Positions 45,788 to 55,343 of a stretch of DNA of 64,000 bases are shown here, in pieces. The notes beneath the pieces were generated by a model, which saw only the letters and a list, made by a program, of their open reading frames with translations, made no database searches and had not been told where the DNA came from. Source of the DNA: Wallemia ichthyophaga EXF-994 (Eukaryota; Basidiomycota; Wallemiomycetes; Wallemiales; Wallemiaceae). Numbering within the stretch: position 1 is the stretch's first letter; the number at the start of each line of letters is the position of its first letter. The DNA lies in contig NW_008806274.1 in the NCBI RefSeq assembly GCF_000400465.1, forward strand, positions 372,001 through 436,000, in the 5' to 3' direction. The position numbers were made by a program, and so were the translations under genes.

Positions 45788-46135
45788 TTAATCGAACTTC
45801 CTAAATCTGAAAATCCTGTCTGTGATACTGTCTACTTCATTGCGCTTGCTACAAAGTGGTGAGTCGGACAGTTTGAGTCGGAATCGGTAAGACTTGGCAG
45901 TAGGGAAGTGGCCTGAGCGGATCTGTGTGGCCACACTTCGCGTGCCACGGGGAAGCTTGTTGAGCATCCTGGCCGCCTGTGTAGAAGTCATCCTACCCAT
46001 TACTCTCTCTGTATCTTTCGACTCTGGTCCTGGTAAAATACGTGCATCTACTCTCAAGAGAGCAGTGTGTCGCTCGCGCAGGCGTCTATGGAAAGCGAAG
46101 AGAACCGGCTTGAGAGTGAAGTCAATAGGGATCAA
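45788..46135 (-). mobile_element. relic of a non-LTR retrotransposon-like reverse transcriptase C terminus
   Basis: A 115-codon minus-strand frame contains Q-I-R-S-G-H-F-P-T-A-K followed by S-D-S-P-L-C and V-D-S-I-T-D-R-I-F-R-F-R-K-F-D. That order (Q-x-R-T-G-H, D-S-P-L-C, then H-x-x-x-x-C) is the tail of many non-LTR element polyproteins, after the RNase H-like region. Here the second cysteine pair and the His/Cys are replaced, so the zinc module is broken. No RT catalytic motifs or target-site duplications are visible around it. I therefore read it as a short dead fragment; a cellular orphan gene is the alternative. Confidence 0.5.
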
Positions 46136-46342
46136 ATATATTGTTTAAGACGATACATGTTAAAACTGCGTCCATCAATACTTCTTAGAGCACGAGGAGT
46201 CAAAGTGGGTGTCCAATTAACTGGAAGCATTTCTTGACTAGCGTTGTAAAACTTTATTGAGAAATCTCCCAGCAATCTGCGTAATAAAACTTAATCGTTA
46301 ATAATAAGAGACTGTTGTTACTTTTTCAAAACTTCAGTATAA

Positions 46343-46424
46343 GTCGATGTAGCTCAATTGGCGAGAGCGTACGACTGAAGTTGTTGCATTCGTAAGGTTG
46401 GGCGTTCGATTCGCCCCATCGACA
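46343..46424 (+). tRNA. tRNA-Phe (anticodon GAA) with short intron
   Basis: Full cloverleaf: acceptor GTCGATG pairs with CATCGAC, D arm GCTC/GAGC, anticodon stem TACGA/TCGTA, variable loop AGGTT, T arm GGGCG-TTCGATT-CGCCC, discriminator A at 46424. The anticodon loop holds C-T-G-A-A-G, then an 8-nt intron (TTGTTGCA, 46381-46388) at the canonical 37/38 position. The 3' CCA is not encoded, as expected for a eukaryote. A T4 run follows at 46430-46433, then T7 at 46464-46470. Confidence 0.93.
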
Positions 46425-46429
46425 TGAAC

Positions 46430-46470
46430 TTTTGCCTCTGAACCAAATCTTCGAGGATCAATCTTTTTTT
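46430..46470 (+). terminator. RNA polymerase III terminators after tRNA-Phe
   Basis: TTTT begins 6 nt after the tRNA, and a stronger TTTTTTT run at 46464-46470 could serve as back-up. Confidence 0.6.
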
Positions 46471-46585
46471 GTTAGCAGCTTCAGGCAATTTGTTTCTATT
46501 TCTTTGCACTCACTTCATTCTTTTAACACGATTGCATTAACAGATTGGACATTACAGAATCAAGCTCAAGTGCCGCTAGCGCAAA

Positions 46586-48582
46586 TTATACAGTAAGTTG
46601 GATACTCTTGGTATACCCAGTGTCAGCAATACTATCACAGCACTTGTGATAAAACTTAGTGTATACCTCTTGCTTTCTCAACTCCGCTTTCATATTTGAC
46701 CTCTTGTAATAGTTCTCTAACGACTGACTGTATATGAGGTTCAGGAATGGCATACCAAAATTCTTCCCATTAGCCTGTTCAACCTTACCCATTTTCCTTG
46801 ATATTGCGTACCCAGTTTGAATCATTTGCAGTGCCTGGTCTTCATGTGAGTGTCTGAAAACTTCATTTAGCAGTGCAAACAGGAATGCACGTATGTAATT
46901 GTCATGTGATTGTGATGATAATGTCAATGACTGAGTGAAAAGATGTTTCGATCTCGTTATTATACCCTTACTGAGGATCCCTTCAACCATCTTCATGATA
47001 GCATGAATGGATGGTGAGCATTGAACATATCTCATGCGCTCGTTCACAGCTTTTACAGCCTCATGATCGCATCTGTTCATTCCAACCTCTAAAGTCATCG
47101 CTGAAATCCTGGCTGTTACCTCCATCTCGTCATTCTGTAGTTCCTCTACATTGCTGCTATTCACATGAAATAAACTAGTAAATGTGTTCGCATTCTTCCC
47201 ACACAATATTGCCACTGCTTCATAGTAATTCTTCGCTGCCTCTTCTTCGTTACTAGCTTGTAAAAGGAACCCTTCAAGCATTAGCAACCAAGGAGCCCAC
47301 AGCTTCATCACTTTGTGCTCTCGCGCCAACTTAACCATTTCGAGTAGCTGTTCACGAGCATCTTCCATCTCTCTTCTCATAATGTGCACTTGAGCTGCAG
47401 AGCACCTGATTGCTAGCTCCACGTTCGAGCGGTCCGACTTGCTAACCTCAACTTCCGACCCTGCTTGATGATGGATACCACCTCCAATGTCATCTTTCAT
47501 GAAAGCTAGTCCCTCTCTGACACAAATTAAAGATACCGGCATCGATCCAACTGGATCTTTATGCGTTATACAATTCAACACAAAGCTGAATTCTAGTATT
47601 TGTCTTTGATTCGGTGCTCGATACTTCACTTTGTCGACGCATCCGTTCACTTTCATCTAATGAGATTTGTGAGTCAACAGTGTCCACAATTTAAGCTAAT
47701 TCTCACTTCAAAAAGACTTCCATGCCCACCGCAATTATGGACAAGCTCGTTTACTTCCTCCAAGCAACTCTTGGCCAATGTAGCCTCCGTGTTACGACCA
47801 GTGAAAATGGTTTTGACCATAAGAAGCACAAGGAGGATGTATGACCGAACACCACTTTCCTTTCTGATAGACGGTTCTTTAATATCTTCATCCATTGCGT
47901 CTGGGTTGGATTGAGTACGAGTAGTCGCTTCTTCTTTCAGTGGCACATATCCAATCTCATTCTCCAGTTCCTCTATATTTGCAGCACAGCTTCTCCAATC
48001 CCCGCTGTGAGCCAATGAGCGAGCCAGCTCCACCAAAGCAAGTAAATGCAGATCGGCATCGTCATTCCTCTTAGCAGCTTCAATAACCGCTTTGAAATAA
48101 TTAGTCGGATTGCTTGTGAGCTTAATAGCCAATAAATTGAATTGATAGAACCACTCCTGGCGCTTCTTCCTCTCGGCATCTTTGATAGCACGTTTGAGGA
48201 GGAATTGAGCGAATCTGAGATTCTTTGCAGAGGATATACGTATATGAAGTTCGTAAGCTTTGAAGAGATAGTCATCAAGGCTGTCGTCTTCGCTTGCTTT
48301 TGATAGCGCCCGGCCAGCTGTGTGCTCGGCGTCGGAGATATCAGTGGTATAGTCGTAGAGTGCTTGGCCCAGTCCCAATCTGGAGTTTAGCTCTTGCTGT
48401 GGAGCTAGCCCAGGTAAATCTAAGCTGGATTTGTAAGATAGAATCGCGAGATAGCAGCAGTGTTGGTACTGAGAGACGAGATGCGTTTGACTATATAAAA
48501 CTGCAGCAATTTCTTTACACTTGGTGTTATAGCCTTCTGCTAAAGCCAGTAGCCGCGAATGCTGCTGCCTCCTTTGTGCCAT
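46586..48582 (-). CDS. MAU2: cohesin loading factor Scc4/Mau2
   Basis: Predicted 648 aa; exons 47707-48582 and 46586-47656 with a 50-nt phase-0 intron (GTGAGA, ATTAG). Partner of Scc2 in loading cohesin on chromatin. The protein is almost wholly helical and TPR-like: opening M-A-Q-R-R-Q-Q-H-S-R-L-L-A-L-A-E-G-Y, then Y-Q-H-C-C-Y-L-A-I-L-S-Y-K, R-L-G-L-G-Q-A-L, R-F-A-Q-F-L-L-K-R-A-I, and in the second exon S-A-Q-V/A-A-Q-V-H-I-M-R-R-E-M-E-D-A and A-P-W-L-L-M-L-E-G-F-L-L-Q. Length and repeat style fit Scc4/Mau2 (about 600 aa), though the family is poorly conserved and this is recognition by pattern. A decayed copy lies at 30576-32293. Confidence 0.72.
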
Positions 48583-49004
48583 CTTGATAGTGAGTTAATA
48601 GGAGCTGTTTGGCAGTCGCAGAATGACAAGTAGTTTTTCAATTAAAAAATATTGGTTAGTGTAACAACGAAAACTATTAATACATCTAGCCTATGCCGTA
48701 TTCGCAACTGATGAAAGACGCGTCAACTACGCTGAATACTTGAGCTAATTGGATGTTTGCGTAGGACACAGAACAGCAGAGGTGGGATATACTTTGAGTA
48801 ATTATACATTTGAATCGATTGGCACACGAGTTTAATCTCACCTGCGTGCCTTCTTTTGGCTGTGTGACTTTGCTCAACATCATCAATAGATTTTACAGTG
48901 AATCAAAGGAATTAAGAGTCTTTTTGACACATCTAGCCGCTCTTGATTCGTTAGCCGCGTGACTAGGAACGAGGGTAGCCGGGTTGGCGAAACACAACAA
49001 ACAC

Positions 49005-49080
49005 AAGGCGCCAGTCACGTGATTATCGGCCGTCGCTGCGGTATTTAAGCAGCCTACACACCCTTCCTCTTTTCCTTGCG
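49005..49080 (+). promoter_or_regulatory. strong-looking promoter: E-box, TATA-like box, pyrimidine-rich start region
   Basis: CACGTG at about 49016-49021 is followed by a GC-rich patch, TATTTAAG at about 49042-49049 and a C/T-rich tract (ACACCCTTCCTCTTTTCC) 20-30 bp further. This arrangement is like that of highly expressed fungal genes. Orientation is inferred from TATA and C/T tract order. Confidence 0.45.
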
Positions 49081-49780
49081 GTTCGCCGTCTTGGGGGCTA
49101 TAGTAAGGTGGGTATAGCCCTTCCCTGTAAATATTCTGCGCTACTCTCAGTAAGCTTTATATCCACTTGTTTAACTCTCTCTGACCTTCAACAAAGACCT
49201 AGAAGGCCGTTTACATTTCGCTATGAGCATTAACCCTAGTACTTTGCTATCATCACTTGGTCTATCTAAACTTCACCAAAACGAGACAATCCAGACGATT
49301 ATAACCTGAGCGGCCTGAATATCATTCAGAAGCAAATAGTTGTGCTAAAACCTTCACGATATCTATCTACTGATGCTTTTATTATCTGCTTAATATCTGA
49401 GTATACTCGACAACCTGCGAAGCAACAAAATCACTATAGCCTTGGACTTGCTTGTATCACCTCTCGCTTATAAGCTTGTAGCACTATAAATTTTCGTTCT
49501 GGTTTTCCTCTGGGCATTGTGAATGCGTGGTGAATCATGGCATGTGGGAGTTTAGTAAGAGCCTAACCTAGCATCAAATTAGCCACTAGGCTTGGATGGT
49601 TTTTCCTATACGCGTCTATTCATTGAGCTATCTGTATCGAGTTAGTAAAAAGTCTCGAGCGGCTTTGAGACTGGTTAAGACGGGTTGAAGTATAAAAGTG
49701 TAAAAAACAACACCTAAATAAACACACTGAAATCTAAATGCTTCACAAATCCTCATTTATCTCACTTTACAGCATTACAA
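49080..49780 (+). ncRNA. candidate structured non-coding RNA
   Basis: Downstream of the promoter-like segment there is no frame beyond 28 codons, yet perfect local stems occur: GGGCTATA/TATAGCCC (49095-49102 with 49113-49120, 10-nt loop), AGCCTA/TAGGCT (49560-49565 with 49587-49592) and AGTCTC/GAGACT (49651-49656 with 49667-49672). I could not match it to U1-U6, U3, SRP, RNase P or 5S. Boundaries are guesses. Confidence 0.3.
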
Positions 49781-50661
49781 TTGATAGTCGCATAACAGCA
49801 ACAGCTCAGAGACTGCCGATCACTCACAAAACTCAACAGTAAGGACAAAATCAAGATAAATACATGCAAAATTTAATCTATCTGGCTTATCCCCTAATTC
49901 TCACCATATCACAAAAGTGAAGCACGTCGTCATCTCCAAATCGAGAATGGCATGCACAATGACGTATTCTTCATGACACTGTTATTAATGCAAACAAGAG
50001 CAATAATGGTTTTATTCTGTAGCGATTAATTGTGATATTAATTTGCGAGTGTATTTGTTGTGAAAAGCCTTGTGTGGCGCTCTGTAATTGTCTATTTAGA
50101 TGTGGTATGCCTCTTGTAGAGCATTTTGGACCTTTTACAATTTCCGAACAGCCTACAGAGCGTGATTAGAGGCTCAGGGATATAATTCTGGTGACATCTT
50201 GTGTAACTCAATCACGGCTGTTTTTCAAGCTTCTTTATTTGGAGATCATCAAAACTCTTAAATTAGCCATCTGAGATGAGATGGAGGGTAGTCGAAAATT
50301 TCTACTCTGTGGATTTTGAGCAGAAGGTTGATATGAGAATCTATTAAGAGTACTGAAGATGCCTTGAAACCGATGGTGTTGGTAAATTGGTCAAATTGTC
50401 AGTATATCTCAACTCTGTATTCGTCTTCTCAATGTATTGGTCATTCTCAGGGGGCCTTGAACAGATTTAGTTCAGTTCAGTGGTTTGTTAAGTTTAAGCC
50501 ATTAATTGCACTAAAAATGTATTCAAGGCACCCTGTCATATCACAAAATCACCTTTAAGTCATCAAACATCGCAGCAATGCGCTTACAACCCACACAGCT
50601 AATAATATCTCGTGATTAATAGAATGTTACATGTGTAGAGATGATATCGTGAATTTAAATG

Positions 50662-53600
50662 TTAACTTTGCTTGACCTTGAGGGCAATGATATGGCCGTC
50701 ATCAGCGTAAACAGTGTGCTTATTTGAGTCCGATTGCTTTTTTGCAGTCGCCGTGGGCTTTGTGTTGTGACCACTGTTGTGGAAAGGCAGGCTGTAGTTA
50801 GGAGCGCCAGACGAATAGCCCTGTTGCTGAGCTTGATGCTGTGCGTACTGTTGATACTGCTGTCTAGCGTAGTGCTGTTGGGCAGCAAAGTGCTGACCGT
50901 ATGCTGTAGCTTGCTGCGGCGGGTAACCAGCTTGGATAGCTGCGACGGTGGCTTGTTGAGCTGTTTGCGCTTGAGCCTGTGCCTCCAATTCTAACTGCGA
51001 TTGCACAGATAGTGGTGTCGAGTTGGAGGAGTCAGCATACATCAAGCTGATGCCGTGTCCTGAGATTACCTGCACAAGTTCTCCGTTGCTGATGTGCCTG
51101 ACTTCGATAAAGTTTGGATCAAACGCCAAAATGTACGGATAGTAGAATGCGAAGCCACGTGGTTGACCTTCCCAGCGAATAAGCCAGTCTTTGCGCACCC
51201 TCCAACCATTCTTGTTGACATAAAATGCGAGATCTGTGAGTCTGTCAGTTGATGCCAGAAGAAAACTGAAAAACTTACCATCGTAACAAAGGAGGAAATC
51301 ACCCTCGACCCTATATATACCCATTGGCTTGACACCCTCCCTCTTCACAATAAAGTCGAGCGAGGTGTCTGCTGGATCGAGCAGTCCCTGGGTGTCGAGC
51401 GTCTCCAAATCGACAATCTCAAATCCTTTCGTACATCCAACACACAGTTTAGACCTCAAGAAGTGAATGGAAGAGGATTCCGTGGGTATGTAGAATTCCT
51501 AAGGATATTGTAAGCAAACAGCCTATCAAAACATCACACTCACCTTAAACACCCTCAAGACTTCTTTGCCGCCACCGACCAGCTTTCTGAGAGTAGGAGC
51601 TTTCTTGCTATTTCTCAGGTCTTTCTCAATTGGTTCTAGCACCTTGATGGTCGATGAAAGACTCGAGCTCTTAACAATACAGACAAGAGTCCTACCCAGA
51701 CATTTACCACTCTTGAAGAAGGACGTGTGAGACGATATCTTTCTGCCCATCTTCAAGCTACCTTCTGGATCATTCTCATGCAGCACACTCAGCTCAAATG
51801 TCCAAATGGAGCGTTCTGCAAGGAGAACAATAATCTCGTCCTCCTCCAACACTTCTATCTGAGTAACTGATGGCATACCGATGACTTTTCTTGGAGGCTC
51901 ATTTGGTTTATCAGACATATAGATGCCGTTATCTGTACCATAAACCAATCTCCTGCCCTGAGCGTATGGGACGGCACAATTGGCTTTGTCAGTGCCAACA
52001 AAGAATCCATCGCTTATAACCTCAAGTTCGAATGGAGCCTTGTTCTCACTCAAGACCTTCTGCCTGTTGTGAATGTGTTCCAACCATTTACGTCTATTGA
52101 TGAAGGTTGAAGCCCAAAGAGTGATGGTGTATCCGCGGCGACCAAGATGTTGAAGAGTTATCGAGTATCCTAGTCTAGATTCAGGTTTTGGTGGTGCCGT
52201 GGAGCTGAATGTTTCTGTGCTGGTAGTTTCGAGTGACAGGGTACTATCACGGTCATTGAACATCAAATCATTCATTCTCGCATTGCTTTGGCTTTTGAGG
52301 AGTGTACGAGGCTTGCTGTGACCTGATGAAACATTTGCCGATGAGCTTGAGACAAAGCGACTGTTATACTGGTCATCGGTCGAAGAAACAATTAACAACT
52401 CTAGTGGAATTGGTTTACGCTGCACCTTGTAAACTTCATGTTTGTGAACGACCTTTGGCTTGACAAGCAAGAGTGCGTGATCGAAGAGGAACATCTGTAA
52501 TTCTGCACTTTCACTCGGTGGTGCACCACCGCGTTTCTTGAGAGCACCCTTAAAAACTAACTCTCTAATCTCCTCCTTGAGACGCAAGTCTATACGCTCC
52601 TGACCAGGCTTGTATTGTAATTGTGATTCCAATTGTGCGAGGTTAAAGCGGTTCTCACTCTTACCAGTCTCGACATTGACTCTTCTCAAAAAGGCACGTA
52701 TGCTTTCAACGACGATTGGGATATCCTTCTTGTCAGGGTGATCATCCGGTGTATACTTCAAGACTACATCGAGGAGGAGTGGATATCTAGCCAGTCTCGT
52801 TGTTGGTTTTGTAAGGTATCCATTTAGCTCTAGCTTTCTAGACTCCTTCTTACGCTCGACCTCTAAAACAAACTTCGCAAACTCAGGGTTGGATGACTTT
52901 TCCTTCTCGAACTCATACTTTCCGTAAAGCTGGTGTGCACCGTAGTTGACAAATGGGCCAAAGGTCTGAGCAAATGGAAGAAGCACATCACCAATGCGGT
53001 CGACAATGGTCCTTGTCTGTTGTCTCATAACCAACGCATCGCGCAGCCTGACATTTGAAGCATGAATCTCCAACACGTTCCAGAATACCTGCTGTAAAAA
53101 AATCATACGTCTGTTTTCTGGAATGACGTTACTAGAGCTCAATGGCTCGATCCAGAACTGAAAACTTCATTAGCAAGAGAGCCAATGATTGCACGCTCCA
53201 CTCACGTCGCGCAGGTATTCCAAGTCTCGAACGAAGTCTTGCTCAGTGTAGATGACTTCGTTGATAGCTTCTTGTCTCTTGATTTCTTCACTAGAACACG
53301 ACTCAATGACCTCCTTTGGTACAGATTCTACCCAAAGCTGACCAGGAGCCTGGAACGTTTTAACAGATACTCATAAGGAAATAACTCAACTCACTCTATC
53401 ACTGGCTATATTCGAACTACTCCCGAGCTCAGCCTTTACAACGTTATCACTGGCTTCCTCTCCGACGCCAACGTTGAGTTCATTAAGACCTTCGGTGACT
53501 GTTTCTTCTATGAGGGGTTCCTCACCAATGCTTTCTCTCGTGAGGACGTTCTTGGCCACTTTCTTGGTCTTAGTACGTCTAAGTGATCCGTCGGATTGTT

Positions 53601-55081
53601 TGAAATTGCCGCCGCGGTTAGCCATACGGTGTTGCTGTTCGATACGACGTGGACACGTGATACTATAACAAAGATGGTCCTTTGTACATGTAGGCGAGTA
53701 ACAAGCAGTCAACAGCGTAAATACACCTGTTGGAACCTCGTCACTTGAAGTGTTGTTCTCTGAAGAACTATTAACAGCGCCATCCTCAATTTGGTTTTGA
53801 TTGTAATTAAAATCAATAGGTGCCGATGACCGTGGTTGTTTGTTTGCATTAATCAATTGCTCTTTTCTAGAAGCTCCTTTATCCTTGAAGCGAGATGGCA
53901 TCGATGCTGAGCGTGAAGGTATAGATAATTTAGACGGAGCCAGACTATTTGAGCTTCTGGTTGGGTTATCATTATCATCGAGATCATCATCATCGTCAAT
54001 ATCAACAGGTGCATCTTCGCCGTCTCCGAATATTGGCGATGGTATTCTCTCCTTGAAGCGGTATATTTCCTTATCGCTATCTCTCAAGCGATGCTCCCAT
54101 TGAACATCATGGAAGAACTTTTGCGCATCCAGACATCTACCCAGTAAGAGAGCTATGTTGCGATCTGTGGTGCGAATAATCTGACAAAGTAAATCGACAG
54201 CTTGTGAGCCGTCGAATGCCTCAGTGTACGTCAGACCATCTTTTACTTTTTCAGAAAGAGGCAGCTGGGATTTGAAAGCCTCTGCGACGCGTGAGAGAAG
54301 TGCAGGGTAAATCTTATTAAGTCCACCAGTAAGTGGACCAGTGCGAGGAGCAATGATGGCTTCTCTCTTGCTCTTGCTCGATCTTGCAGAGCTGCGTGCC
54401 TTTTTAACTGGAGCAACTGCAATGGCTGTGGCAGGTGAAGCCAGCGTGGACGAAGGGAACGAGTTAGCACGCTGTGCATGTGGTTCAGTTGGAGTGTGGA
54501 GAGTGTCACCACGTGTCGTGTCTGAAACGATGGAGGTTGTCGGAGCTGGAGTTGTGCTGATTGGAACAGCCGTATTAATCGTGCTTCCGCTTATGCTACG
54601 GGGGTAGTGCTGTTGATGAGGTATGTTTGTCGGATTCGCCGACGTTGGTGGTGGCCTGGAATACATGGTTGGTGTAGGCGTTGTAGCAACAGCAGCTGGT
54701 GTCACCGCCCTCGGAATATAGCTGTCAAAAGTTGCTTGCGTGTACGCGGGCGGAGGCTGGGCCTGTGCATCCTCATCTGCCTCAAGCAGTGGGTCAGAGG
54801 TAGACGTTGGTGCGCGCGTCGTGTACTGGCCCATATAATTGGTGGTACTCGAAGAAGGCGGGACTGCGTATGCTGAGCTGCTGGAATATTGACTCGTGGT
54901 CGAAGCAGAAGTTGGTAGCTGCTCTTCTGACGCGCTGTAACCGTATATACTGGTGGGGTAGTACTGCTGCTGAGGCTGCTGCTGGGGCTGTCTGAAGCCC
55001 ATAGCCGACTGCGAGCGGTAGTACTGGTTGTAGTCGTATCCGTACTGTGGGTAGTAGTACTGCTGATAGTACTGTTGCTGC

Positions 55082-55121
<40 letters not shown>

Positions 55122-55245
55122 GCTGCTGCTGCTGGACAGTCGCTTGCTGGAGATATCTGGGATTGGGACGGTATCCCTGCTGGTGGTGGCTGGCAGACGG
55201 CCTACCAAATATATTTTGAAAAGCGTCTGAACGCCTCTCTGACAT
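50662..55245 (-). CDS. ROM2: Rho guanine nucleotide exchange factor, Rom2-like (DEP-DH-PH-CNH)
   Basis: Activates Rho1 in the cell-wall integrity pathway at sites of growth. Predicted 1,466 aa; exons 53395-55245, 53206-53349, 51544-53157, 51279-51498, 50662-51233; introns 45-48 nt. Order: Gln/Tyr/Ser/Pro-rich N terminus with a 21-Gln run; DEP domain about residues 335-405 (A-F-D-G-S-Q-A-V-D-L-L); DH domain beginning R-Q-E-A-I-N-E-V-I-Y-T-E-Q-D-F about residue 640, through R-Y-P-L-L-L-D-V-V-L-K-Y-T; PH domain about 860-1020; CNH (citron) domain from about 1030 to 1330 (F-L-L-C-Y-D-D-L-A-F-Y-V-N). A Gln/Ala tail ends the protein. The frame is open 24 nt upstream without ATG, so 55245 is the first possible start. 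Confidence 0.95.
55072..55134 (-). repeat. CAA/CAG microsatellite encoding 21 glutamines
   Basis: Sixty-three bases of CAA and CAG codons within exon 1 of the RhoGEF gene. CAA dominates the middle and CAG the ends. A frame-preserving repeat likely to differ in length among isolates. Confidence 0.95.
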
Positions 55246-55343
55246 TAATTGGTCTTGGTGCTGCTTCAACGAATATGCTGCCGCGAACGTCGATTTTCCG
55301 CTAAAAAATTAGACAAATAATAAATACTTTCTTATTTTTATAT

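Larger units (their letters stand above)
48583..50661. other. 2-kb stretch without a recognisable protein gene
   Basis: Largest unique gene-free interval. The left 400 bp is the MAU2 upstream region; a minus-strand ATG frame at 48686-48883 with a GTGAGA donor after 14 codons is too weak to call. From about 49000 it looks like a strong promoter followed by structured, non-coding sequence (see separate entries). The right 300 bp is the 3' flank of the RhoGEF gene. Confidence 0.6.

Noticed and set aside
47656-47657. MAU2 second exon as a separate gene starting with ATG at 47656
   Set aside because: The upstream exon joins in frame through a normal 50-nt intron, and both parts are found in the same order in the pseudogene.
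48686-48883. Small minus-strand gene with ATG, 14 codons and GTGAGA donor
   Set aside because: No second exon gives a recognisable or longer protein; the frame lies in the MAU2 upstream region.
49229-49239. TTAACCCTAG as a possible telomerase RNA template inside the non-coding candidate
   Set aside because: Only eight bases match a TTAGGG-type repeat, expected several times by chance in 64 kb, and the telomere repeat of this organism is unknown; no pseudoknot could be recognised.
54702-55208. 168-codon minus-strand frame overlapping the polyQ exon
   Set aside because: Alternative frame of a repetitive, low-complexity exon; Ser/Thr/Asn runs come from the same codon repeat.
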